From: Gammaproteobacteria bacterium 28-57-27
GTDB lineage: Bacteria > Pseudomonadota > Gammaproteobacteria > Halothiobacillales > Halothiobacillaceae
Reading direction: 5' to 3'
NCBI GenBank assembly: GCA_002281735.1
Contig: NCGK01000009.1
Coordinates: 1-53,414, forward strand
Length of the DNA: 53,414 nucleotides
The translations under genes were made by a program, and so were the position numbers. Position 1 is the first letter of the stretch. Every line of letters starts with the position of its first letter. Of this stretch, positions 1-8,031 are shown one piece after another. Under the pieces are notes generated by a model. It had not been told where the DNA came from and made no database searches. It saw only the letters and a program-made list of their open reading frames with translations.

Positions 1-958
1 ATCCAATACTCAAGTTTTCGTAACTATAATCAATGATTAATTCTTCCCTTGAATTTTCTCTTTCTGAATTTTGAGTTTCAATTGACAACAAATCATTAGT
101 AAAAATAAATTTTGCCCCCTTGAATTTTTCATTTGAGATGATTGCAGATCGCATTAACGCGTGTTTTAAATTATCTCTGTTTATTTTGACTTTTTTATCA
201 TTATTTAATGGAATAACCCTTTTGTAATCAGGGAACTTACCATCAATTAACTTGCTTGTTAGTAGAATGCTATCAATATTAAATCTTATGTGATTGCTAT
301 CAATTTCTATGTTTATTACATCACTTTTATCATTTAATATTTTTTGCAATTCAATGATTGTTTTTCTAGGAATAATGAATTGTTTTGTTTCTTCAGTATT
401 TATGTCTGTTGATGTTTCGCTCAAGGCCAAACGATGCCCATCTGTTGTGACTGTAGTAATGGACCCCTTGCTTAACTCGAATAACATTCCATTTAAATAG
501 TAACGTACATCTTGTTGAGCCATTGCAAAGGAAACATTGCTTATTATTTTCTTGATTTTGTTTTGTTCTATAGTGAAGCAATGAATTGAATCCAATTTAT
601 CAATTTTTGGATAATCAATTCCTGGTAATATAGAAAGCGTAAATTTACTTCGGTTAGCTGCTATGGTGACATTTTCATTTGTAACCATGAAATTTATCAT
701 GCAGCCGTCTTCAAAGTTTTTGCAAATATCTGCTGTTTTTCTTGCGGGTATTGTAAATTCAAAGCTTTCAAAATCGTTATCCAGATAAATTGTATTTTTC
801 AATTCAATTTCTAAATCAGTAGCTGTAATGATAATTTTGTTACTCAATACTTGAATTAACAAATTACTTAATATAGGTAGCGTTTGTCTACGCTCAATTG
901 CTCCAATGACACTTTGTATTGCGGGGAGAAACACTTCCCTATTAATTGAAAAATTCAT
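1..958 (-). CDS. dnaN: DNA polymerase III subunit beta (sliding clamp), 3' end outside window
   Basis: The clamp encircles DNA and tethers the replicative polymerase. Reading from the ATG at 958-956, 319 codons are open to the window edge; full-length clamps are about 366 residues, so roughly the last 45-50 are missing. The N-terminus carries the family-typical segment RRQTLPILSNLLIQ, followed by TATDLEIEL. The start is supported by AAGGAG just upstream. It lies 263 bp downstream of dnaA on the same strand, the standard dnaA-dnaN order. It is odd in composition: A+T-rich throughout (about 28-32% G+C in lines checked by eye) although the frame is intact, whereas genes a few kb away are near 55-60%. 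Identity comes from sequence and context. The cause of the low G+C is unknown. Confidence 0.93.
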   Translation of the reverse strand, partial: MNFSINREVFLPAIQSVIGAIERRQTLPILSNLLIQVLSNKIIITATDLEIELKNTIYLDNDFESFEFTIPARKTADICKNFEDGCMINFMVTNENVTIAANRSKFTLSILPGIDYPKIDKLDSIHCFTIEQNKIKKIISNVSFAMAQQDVRYYLNGMLFELSKGSITTVTTDGHRLALSETSTDINTEETKQFIIPRKTIIELQKILNDKSDVINIEIDSNHIRFNIDSILLTSKLIDGKFPDYKRVIPLNNDKKVKINRDNLKHALMRSAIISNEKFKGAKFIFTNDLLSIETQNSERENSREELIIDYSYENLSIG

Positions 959-1221
959 GAGCCGCTCCTTCAATAAATTAATTCTTAAGATAGATTATAA
1001 AGTTTGTTGTTGTTTATGTTGTGGATCACAAAATGTGTGTATAAAAATAAAAAAACTCATATTTTTCATTTAATTACGTTCATTTTCATGCTTCGCTAAC
1101 GCTGGTAAAAACAGCCTTGTACATCCTTTGCTTTTTGTGGATCAGTGTGGATAACTTTAATCCACATTTTGTACTGTTATGTTACGCACAAGGTTATACA
1201 CACGTTTTAGCTAGAGAGGTT
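959..1221. other. Probable chromosomal origin (oriC) between dnaA and dnaN
   Basis: This gap holds seven DnaA-box-like 9-mers within about 185 bp. Three match TTATNCACA perfectly (1036-1044 and 1146-1154 on the minus strand, 1194-1202 on the plus strand). Four have one mismatch (1020-1028, 1136-1144, 1158-1166, 1182-1190). Beside the first perfect box, 1041-1080 is a very A+T-rich run suitable as a DNA-unwinding element. Box clustering and A+T-rich flanks next to dnaA are standard origin features. That replication starts here, rather than upstream of dnaA, is inference. The region must also carry the dnaN promoter if that gene has its own. Confidence 0.75.
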
Positions 1222-2586
1222 TTAATTGTTGGTGAGTGTTCTGAGTAGAGTCAGATAATCTTCTTCAATGCGGGAGTCTTCTTCTCGTAGTTCAGCAATT
1301 TTTCGGCAGGCGTGAATGACTGTTGTGTGGTCTCTCCCCCCAAATGCTTTACCTATTTCAGGTAGGCTGTGATTGGTCAGTTCTTTTGCCAGGCTCATGG
1401 CAATCTGTCGTGGTCGAGCGATGGAACGACTTCGGCCTGAGGATAGTAGTTCGTCCATTTTTACCTTAAAAAACTGAGCTACTGTTTTTTGAATGTTTTC
1501 AATGGTTACCATCCTGTTTTGCAAGGCAATCAGATCCTTCAAAGCCTCTTTTGCCGAATCAAGGGTTATGGGTGCGCCCGTGAACTGACTGGTCGCGATG
1601 ACGCGTCTTAATGCACCTTCAAGTTCGCGGATGTTGGAGCGTATGCGCTTTCCGATGAAAAAGGCGACTTCATGGGGAAGGTTTACGCTCATTAGTTCAG
1701 CCTTGCTTTGTAGAATGGCAACCCTTGTTTCAAGTTCAGGCGGCTCAATGGCAACGGTTAGCCCCCAGCCGAAACGTGATTTAAGGCGCTCTTCTAACCC
1801 TTCAATTTCTTTTGGGTAGCGATCGCAAGACATCACAATTTGTTGTCCATTTTCCATGAGGACATTAAAAGTATGGAAAAACTCCTCTTGTGTACGGTCT
1901 TTACCAGCGAAAAACTGAATATCATCTATGAGTAGTACATTTAATGAGCGGTAAAATTGCTTGAATGTATTGACGGTGTTACTTTGGATTGATCGCACCA
2001 TGTCCTGCATATAGCGCTCGGAGTGTAGATAAAGTATTCGAGCTTGTGGATTTCGATCAATAATTTGGTTGCCAATGGCGTGCATCAGATGTGTTTTACC
2101 AAGTCCAACACCACCGTATATAAACAGCGGATTGTAACTCGATCCTGGATTTTCAGTGACTTGGATTGCCGCCGCTCGTGCGAGCTGATTTGATTTACCG
2201 CTTACATAGGCATCAAAGGTGAATGTTTTGTTGAGATTGTGCTCAAATATATCGGTTAATTCAGAGCTGCTTTCATTAGGTTTTTTTATGCGCACTGTTT
2301 CTGCAGTTATCGTTGGTGGCGCTTTTGTTTTTGGCTTAGTTGCACTACCTACTTCAATGGTTACTGTTAACGCAGGGTTGTTTGCTAGTTTCTGAGCAAG
2401 GGGCTGAATTTGCGTTAAGAAATTCTGCTTGACCCAGTCTTGGACAAATCTATTGGGGGCAAGCAGGCGCAATTGCTCCTTGTCTTCGATGGCTTGAAGT
2501 GGCCTAATCCATGTGCTGAATTGTTGTTCTGGTATGTTGACAGCCAACAGCTCTTGGCAGCGTGACCATAGGTTTTTCTCGCTCAA
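1222..2586 (-). CDS. dnaA: Chromosomal replication initiator protein DnaA
   Basis: DnaA is the ATP-dependent initiator that binds DnaA boxes and melts oriC. The 454 residues match the family length. Domain I (about 1-80) includes [11 protein letters not shown]; a variable linker runs to about 110. The AAA+ domain has Walker A GGVGLGKT (158-165) and Walker [11 protein letters not shown]-terminal domain IV carries the DNA-binding signature [14 protein letters not shown]. It is followed by oriC-like sequence and dnaN on the same strand. Perfect and near-perfect DnaA boxes directly upstream suggest autoregulation. The divergent neighbour is a PIMT-family gene rather than rpmH, which is usual in many gammaproteobacteria. 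Confidence 0.98.
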   Translation of the reverse strand: MSEKNLWSRCQELLAVNIPEQQFSTWIRPLQAIEDKEQLRLLAPNRFVQDWVKQNFLTQIQPLAQKLANNPALTVTIEVGSATKPKTKAPPTITAETVRIKKPNESSSELTDIFEHNLNKTFTFDAYVSGKSNQLARAAAIQVTENPGSSYNPLFIYGGVGLGKTHLMHAIGNQIIDRNPQARILYLHSERYMQDMVRSIQSNTVNTFKQFYRSLNVLLIDDIQFFAGKDRTQEEFFHTFNVLMENGQQIVMSCDRYPKEIEGLEERLKSRFGWGLTVAIEPPELETRVAILQSKAELMSVNLPHEVAFFIGKRIRSNIRELEGALRRVIATSQFTGAPITLDSAKEALKDLIALQNRMVTIENIQKTVAQFFKVKMDELLSSGRSRSIARPRQIAMSLAKELTNHSLPEIGKAFGGRDHTTVIHACRKIAELREEDSRIEEDYLTLLRTLTNN

Positions 2587-2885
2587 CTAGAGACTTCCTT
2601 CACTTCAGTATTTAAGTGGGCATCCTACGTTTTATGCACAGATTTATCCAGAGCTTAACCACAGCTTAGGGCGTTCTACTACACTCTTTTTAAAATGCAT
2701 TAAGCTTGAATTTATTATAAAAAACATATAGTTATCATTTCACAATGATCGACTCAGACTTTTTTGGGTGAGCCGCCGTCCGGTTCGTTTTCTGCCTTCC
2801 TTCTGTTTCCAATAGCCTTGCCCACGGCAGTTAAAGGCCATAAGCTTCATTTCATTCAATTTTTAGCACTTCCCGACCCTAAACT
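2587..2885. promoter_or_regulatory. dnaA upstream region with DnaA boxes and A+T-rich tract
   Basis: This divergent intergenic region separates dnaA from the PIMT-family gene. A perfect DnaA box (TTATGCACA, 2632-2640) is followed by two one-mismatch boxes at 2644-2652 and 2655-2663. A strongly A+T-rich tract lies at about 2690-2750. The arrangement fits autoregulation of dnaA and could form a second lobe of a bipartite origin together with 959-1221. No gene is seen here. Confidence 0.6.
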
Positions 2886-3557
2886 ATGAACATCACACCT
2901 TCGCAGAACCTCGAACAAGCCCGCTTCAACATGATTGAACAGCAAATCCGTCCTTGGGATGTGCTTGATTTTCGTGTGTTAGATGCCTTACGACATGTTC
3001 ATCGAGAGTGCTTTGTGCCGAATGTGTATCGGAGCCAAGCGTTTTCAGACGTGATGCTTCCTCTCTCGCAAGATCAATGCATGATGTCGCCGGTTGTCGA
3101 AGGACGCGTTCTGCAGGCTTTATCGGTTCAGGAAGGAGAGCGCGTACTTGAAATCGGAACCGGTAGCGGTTTTCTTGCGGCATGTTTGTCGCAGATGGGT
3201 GGTCTTGTGACAAGTGTTGAAATTTTTACTGAGCTCAGTGAGCGAGCTCGGCATGTACTCAATGAGCAGGGTTATTTCAACGTTGTTCTTGAGACGGGTG
3301 ATGCAAGCCAAGGATGGAGCGATCATCACACTTACGATGTCATTGCTATAACGGGCGCCATGCCAGTCGTACCAGATGTTTACAGACTAAAACTTAGTGT
3401 AGGTGGTCGCTTGTTTGCGGTCGTTGGTCAAGAGCCGGCCATGCAAGCTGTGTTGGTGACACGAGAGACGGAAAATCAATGGCGCCTGGATAGCTTATTT
3501 GAAACATCTCTGCCTTACCTTACTAATGCGCTACCGGCAAAAAAATTTAGTTTTTAA
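2886..3557 (+). CDS. PIMT-family (protein-L-isoaspartate O-methyltransferase-like) methyltransferase
   Basis: This 223-residue SAM-dependent methyltransferase of the PCMT fold shows motif I as VLEIGTGSGFLAACLSQMGG, followed by the acidic strand SVEIFTEL. The segment that in true PIMT reads like GQTISQP is here QDQCMMSP, so the isoaspartyl-binding loop is divergent and repair activity is not certain. It sits directly before tolC, a neighbour pairing familiar from gammaproteobacteria, where this paralogue is distinct from the surE-linked pcm gene. The tolC start lies 25 bp beyond its stop, so co-transcription is likely. The fold is well supported; the substrate is unknown. Confidence 0.85.
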   Translation: MNITPSQNLEQARFNMIEQQIRPWDVLDFRVLDALRHVHRECFVPNVYRSQAFSDVMLPLSQDQCMMSPVVEGRVLQALSVQEGERVLEIGTGSGFLAACLSQMGGLVTSVEIFTELSERARHVLNEQGYFNVVLETGDASQGWSDHHTYDVIAITGAMPVVPDVYRLKLSVGGRLFAVVGQEPAMQAVLVTRETENQWRLDSLFETSLPYLTNALPAKKFSF

Positions 3558-3582
3558 TCTTGAAAATGGCGCTGTGAATTTT

Positions 3583-4911
3583 ATGCAAAAGCTTAAATCC
3601 CGACTTGCTTTATCGACGCTGTTAATTGTTTCTGCCTTGTCCTTAACTCATCAAGCCAAGGCAGAAAATCTCACTGAAGTTTATCGTTTGGCGGAGCAGT
3701 TTGACCCCACTCTGCGGGCTGCTGCGCAAGCCAGGGCTGCTGCGCGTGAAAACTTACCTCAAGCGCAGGCCAATTTTTTGCCAAATGTTGGCTTTACCGG
3801 GAGTTCTGCATATGCTTGGGTCGAGTACCCTAGTTTGCCAAGCGCTAATTCAGATTCAAATAATTATTCATTGAATCTCAATCAGTCGCTCTATAATCGC
3901 CAAAACTTTTCCTTATTGGATAAGGCTAATCTTGTTGTTCAACAAGCGGATGTGAATTATGCAGATAGCCAGCAAGAGTTGATCTTGCGCGTCACACAGT
4001 CTTATTTTGAAGTTTTACGCACGGGCGCAGCGTTCACACTAGCAAAATCCGACCTCGAAGCGGCACAAAAGCGCTTTGAACAAACGCAAAAACGTTACGA
4101 TGTGGGGCTGATTCCAGTGACTGATTTGGCCGATGCCATGGCTGCTCGGGATCAGCGCTCGGCTGCTGTAATCAAAGCTGAAAATACCCTTGCCTTTGCT
4201 AAAGAGGGGCTTCGAACCATTACTGGACGCAGTATTGAACAATTGGATGATGTTTCTGAAGCTTTGCGTTTGCTGCAACCTGTGCCTAACGATTCGAAGG
4301 CGTGGATTGCCTTTGCTGAAAAGCAAAACCTTAAGCTTCAAAGTGCCGAGATGGGAGTGAATATCAACCGGGAAGAGATCGAGGTTCAACGTTCTGGGCA
4401 TTACCCGACGCTTGATTTGGTGGCTTCTTATGCCTATCAAGAACCCGCGGTATTGTCATCCTCGGCAATCAATAACTCCAGCTACTATGAAGGTCAGATT
4501 GGGGTGCAGCTGAATGTGCCGCTCTATACCGGTGGTGCAGTGAATTCGCGTACTCGTCAGGCGACGTATTCCTTCCAGCAATCACAAGACCAATATGAAG
4601 CCACGCGTCTTGATACAGTACGTAATACTATGGATGCTTTCCGTACAGTGAATGCCAAAATTGATGAGATCAAAGCCTACCAGCAGGGTAAAAAGTCGGC
4701 TGAAATGCAGCTTGAAGCCAACGAGGCGGGTTATCAGGTGGGTACGCGCACAATTGTCGATGTAATTAATGCGCAAAACCAGTTGAGCTTGGCGGTAAGC
4801 AACTTGAATAATTCTCGCTATGACTATTTGATAACTACGATTTTATTAAAGCGTTTTGCGGGTACTCTGGCGGTGAGCGATCTTGAGTATATGCAAAAGC
4901 AACTTCAATAG
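3583..4911 (+). CDS. tolC: TolC family outer-membrane efflux/secretion channel
   Basis: TolC forms the outer-membrane exit duct for tripartite efflux pumps and type I secretion. The ATG at 3583 is chosen because it begins a clean signal peptide (MQKLKSRLALSTLLIVSALS, cleavage after about AKA), giving 442 residues; the open frame continues further upstream but without a signal-like start. The mature protein shows the family's two-fold repeat of coiled-coil helices and beta segments. The C-terminal repeat includes NAQNQLSLAVSNLNNSRYDYL. It lies between the PIMT-family gene and a lipid A acyltransferase (6 bp to the next start), so it is probably in an envelope operon. No inner-membrane or periplasmic pump partner is encoded nearby. 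Confidence 0.93.
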   Translation: MQKLKSRLALSTLLIVSALSLTHQAKAENLTEVYRLAEQFDPTLRAAAQARAAARENLPQAQANFLPNVGFTGSSAYAWVEYPSLPSANSDSNNYSLNLNQSLYNRQNFSLLDKANLVVQQADVNYADSQQELILRVTQSYFEVLRTGAAFTLAKSDLEAAQKRFEQTQKRYDVGLIPVTDLADAMAARDQRSAAVIKAENTLAFAKEGLRTITGRSIEQLDDVSEALRLLQPVPNDSKAWIAFAEKQNLKLQSAEMGVNINREEIEVQRSGHYPTLDLVASYAYQEPAVLSSSAINNSSYYEGQIGVQLNVPLYTGGAVNSRTRQATYSFQQSQDQYEATRLDTVRNTMDAFRTVNAKIDEIKAYQQGKKSAEMQLEANEAGYQVGTRTIVDVINAQNQLSLAVSNLNNSRYDYLITTILLKRFAGTLAVSDLEYMQKQLQ

Positions 4912-4917
4912 GTTGCT

Positions 4918-5844
4918 ATGGCGCATAACGTGCTGACTGAAACAGGTAAATTATCTGGTTTTCACCCCCGTCATTGGCCTTTGGCTTTAGGTTTGGGTGT
5001 GCTCCGCTTGGGTGCGCACCTGCCCCTTGCGTGGTTGCAGCGTCTGGGGCGTGGTTTAGGTTTTTTGGCTTATCACGTCTTGGTATCGCGTCGGCATATT
5101 GTTTCACGCAATTTCGAACTATGTTTCCCTGAATGGACACCACAAAAACGTGCCGCTATGGTGCGCGCTAATTTTGCGGCGACGGGCATGGGTTTGGTCG
5201 AAGGTGGGCTGGCTTGGTGGGGAAAAGCCGAGCGTCTATCGTCCTTTACCCATGTCGAGGGTATGCAGCATTATCGTGCGGCGTTGCAACATGGGCGTGG
5301 CGTTTTGGTGCTGGGTGCGCATTTTACAGCCATGGAGCTTGGAGGCCGGATTGCCGCTATGAACTTGCCTACGAGCACGGTGTACAAAGCGGCAAAAAAT
5401 CAGCGTTTCAATGAGGTTATGCTTGAACAGCGCAGCCTTCATTTTCAGTCGGTAATTGCAAACGATAATTTACGTGGCATGTTGGAGGTGCTTAAATCCG
5501 GAGGCACATGCTGGTATGGTGCCGATCAGGATTTTGGTATTGAGCAGAGCGTGTTTGCTCCTTTTTTCAATATTCAGACCTCAACCTTGACGCTTGCCAG
5601 CAAAATCGCGCAACGCACAGGTGCTGGGGTTTTGTTTTGTTATCCTGAGCGTTTGCCTGATGCGCAGGGTTATGTGCTGCATATTCTACCCATGCCGGAT
5701 TTTCCAAGTGGCGATGTTGTGCAGGATGCGACCCGATATAACGCCATGATTGAGCAGGTTGTGCGCGATAAGCCTGAGGATTATTTCTGGCTGCATCGTC
5801 GATTCAAAACCCGTCCACCAGGCGAAGAAAACCCTTATAACTAG
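4918..5844 (+). CDS. Lipid A biosynthesis lauroyl/myristoyl acyltransferase (LpxL/HtrB family)
   Basis: This inner-membrane enzyme transfers a secondary acyl chain from acyl-ACP to the Kdo-lipid A precursor. It has 308 residues, the family length. After a hydrophobic N-terminus, the catalytic HX4E motif appears at His135-Glu140 (HFTAME), followed by a conserved YGADQDFG segment and a C-terminal arginine-containing WLHRRFKTRP stretch. It begins 6 bp after tolC. Whether it is LpxL- or LpxM-like cannot be decided from sequence inspection. Confidence 0.9.
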   Translation: MAHNVLTETGKLSGFHPRHWPLALGLGVLRLGAHLPLAWLQRLGRGLGFLAYHVLVSRRHIVSRNFELCFPEWTPQKRAAMVRANFAATGMGLVEGGLAWWGKAERLSSFTHVEGMQHYRAALQHGRGVLVLGAHFTAMELGGRIAAMNLPTSTVYKAAKNQRFNEVMLEQRSLHFQSVIANDNLRGMLEVLKSGGTCWYGADQDFGIEQSVFAPFFNIQTSTLTLASKIAQRTGAGVLFCYPERLPDAQGYVLHILPMPDFPSGDVVQDATRYNAMIEQVVRDKPEDYFWLHRRFKTRPPGEENPYN

Positions 5845-5883
5845 CGGTTAGTTCCAGCTTTTAATAACCACGAGCCATAACCT

Positions 5884-7995
5884 ATGCTTCACACCATGTT
5901 TCCACGCACGCCCGTACTGAGCGAGCATGATGTTGATTCAATGCGTCATGTTTTGAGTGATTATTTTCACCAAACGTTTAGCCGTTATGAGCAGTTATTT
6001 GAAACGCTTGCCCATGATGAGGCCTATTACAAAAAACCGATTCATCTGCGCCATCCGCTGATTTTCTATTTCGGCCATACGGCGACTTTTTTCATTAATA
6101 AGCTAGTACTCGCCGGGTTGGTTAGCGAGCGTATTAATCCTAAATTTGAATCGATGTTTTCCGTCGGCGTCGATGAAATGAGCTGGGATGATCTTTCCGA
6201 GTCCAATTACGACTGGCCTTCTGTGGCCGAGCTCAAGGCTTACCGTGACCAGGTGCGCGTCAGCGTAGATGCGATTATCCGCCATGCCCCGCTCGAATTG
6301 CCCATTCGCTGGGATCATCCTTGGTGGGCGATTCTCATGGGTATCGAGCACGAGCGTATTCATCTTGAAACCTCCTCGGTGCTGATTCGCCAACATGCGC
6401 TGGAGTTTGTGCGTCCGCACCCGGCGTGGACGCCTTGCCGTGAGACGGGGGCTGCGCCGCGCAATGCGCTGGTGGGTGTCGCTGCGGGCGTGACGCATCT
6501 GGGCAAGGACAGGGCTGACCCGCGTTACGGCTGGGATAACGAATATGGCGCGCGCGTGGTGGATGTACCTGCGTTTCAGGCCAGTCGCTTTCTGGTAAGC
6601 AATGCCGAGTTTCTCGAATTTGTTGCAGTGGAAGGTTATGCCAACGATGGTTATTGGTCGGAGGAAGGGTTGGGGTGGCGGCGCTATGCGCAGGTGACCT
6701 GCCCGACCTTTTGGCTGCGCGACGGCGAGGCGTGGCGACTGCGTTTGATGACCGAGGTCGTGCCCATGCCTTGGGATTGGCCGGTGGAGGTCAATTACCA
6801 CGAGGCCAAGGCCTTTTGCGCATGGAAGACCGAGCAATTGGGCAAGCCGGTGCGTCTGCCAAGCGAAGACGAGTGGTATCGCCTCTACGATGTTTCTGGC
6901 ATCAGTGAAGTCCCCGCAGACCAGCCTGCTGCAGCCAATCTGCATCTGGATCATTGGGCATCTTCCTGTGCAGTCAATCGCTTCGCTCAGGGCGAGTTTT
7001 TCGATGTGGTCGGCAATGTCTGGCAGTGGACGGAAACGCCGATTTATCCTTTTGAAGGTTTTGAAGTTCATCCGATTTATGACGACTTCACCACGCCGAC
7101 CTTTGATGGCCGCCATAATCTGTTCAAGGGCGGTTCATGGATTTCCTGTGGTAATGAAAGCCTGCGCTCGGCACGATATGCCTTTCGGCGGCATTTTTTC
7201 CAACATGCGGGTTTTCGCTATGTTTTAAGCGAAACCGAGCCGACGATGCCGAATACCTATTATGAAAGTGATAAGCAGCTCGCCGAATACGCCGAATTTC
7301 ATTACGGTGCCGAGTATTTCGGCGTGGCCAATTTCCCCCAAGCCCTAGCTAAACTCGCGCTTGAGGCGATGGGTGACAAGCCCGCCAACAAGGCCATGGA
7401 TCTGGGCTGCGCCACCGGGCGGGCGAGCTTCGAGCTAGCGCAAAAATTCGTGCATGTCACTGGCGTGGATTTTTCCGCGCGCTTTATCAATCTGGGCGCA
7501 CAACTGGCTGAGCAGGGCTCGATGCGTTACACCTTGGTCGATGAAGGCGAGCTGGTCAGTTATCGCAGCGTACAGTTGGCAGAGCTGGGGCTGGATGGCG
7601 TGCGCGACAAGGTTGAGTTTGTGCAGAGCGACGCCTGTAATCTGAAGCCGTTTCTGACCGGTTTCGATCTTGTGCTGGCCGCGAACCTGATCGACCGCCT
7701 GTACAATCCGGCGCAGTTCCTCAGCACGATTCATGAGCGCATGAATTTGGGCGGTATATTGCTGATCGCTTCACCTTACACCTGGCTGGAAGAGCACACC
7801 GAGCGCGAACGCTGGATCGGCGGTTTCAAGAAAGACGGCGAAAATTTCACCACCTTGGATGGCTTGAAAGCGCTGCTTGGTACGCACTTCCGCTTGCTGC
7901 GCGCACCGCAGGACGTGCCTTTTGTCATCCGTGAAACCCGGCGCAAGTTTCAGCACAGCGTCTCTGAGGTCACTCTTTGGGAGCGGGTGGCTTGA
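5884..7995 (+). CDS. ovoA: 5-histidylcysteine sulfoxide synthase / thiohistidine N-methyltransferase (ovothiol synthase OvoA)
   Basis: OvoA is a non-haem iron sulfoxide synthase that joins cysteine to C5 of histidine using O2; its C-terminal domain methylates the product on the path to ovothiol A. The 703-residue length and three-part build match. An N-terminal DinB-like domain carries the likely iron ligands His65, His156 and His160 (HERIHLE). A central FGE-sulfatase-type domain includes NVWQWTETP and GGSWISCGNESLRSARYAFR. A SAM methyltransferase domain runs from about residue 480, with motif I AMDLGCATGRASFELA near 504. The methyltransferase domain distinguishes it from EgtB. The next gene, 36 bp downstream, is a PLP C-S lyase suited to the second step, so the pair likely makes ovothiol. 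Confidence 0.93.
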   Translation: MLHTMFPRTPVLSEHDVDSMRHVLSDYFHQTFSRYEQLFETLAHDEAYYKKPIHLRHPLIFYFGHTATFFINKLVLAGLVSERINPKFESMFSVGVDEMSWDDLSESNYDWPSVAELKAYRDQVRVSVDAIIRHAPLELPIRWDHPWWAILMGIEHERIHLETSSVLIRQHALEFVRPHPAWTPCRETGAAPRNALVGVAAGVTHLGKDRADPRYGWDNEYGARVVDVPAFQASRFLVSNAEFLEFVAVEGYANDGYWSEEGLGWRRYAQVTCPTFWLRDGEAWRLRLMTEVVPMPWDWPVEVNYHEAKAFCAWKTEQLGKPVRLPSEDEWYRLYDVSGISEVPADQPAAANLHLDHWASSCAVNRFAQGEFFDVVGNVWQWTETPIYPFEGFEVHPIYDDFTTPTFDGRHNLFKGGSWISCGNESLRSARYAFRRHFFQHAGFRYVLSETEPTMPNTYYESDKQLAEYAEFHYGAEYFGVANFPQALAKLALEAMGDKPANKAMDLGCATGRASFELAQKFVHVTGVDFSARFINLGAQLAEQGSMRYTLVDEGELVSYRSVQLAELGLDGVRDKVEFVQSDACNLKPFLTGFDLVLAANLIDRLYNPAQFLSTIHERMNLGGILLIASPYTWLEEHTERERWIGGFKKDGENFTTLDGLKALLGTHFRLLRAPQDVPFVIRETRRKFQHSVSEVTLWERVA

Positions 7996-8031
7996 ATCGA
8001 CAGCCGTTTTCCACTCACGAGGGACGTCCAT

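Noticed and set aside
6103..7116. Long minus-strand open frame (337 residues) opposite ovoA
   Set aside because: It lies wholly inside the ovoA coding sequence, has no recognisable domain, and is His/Arg-rich as expected for the antisense of high-G+C coding DNA.
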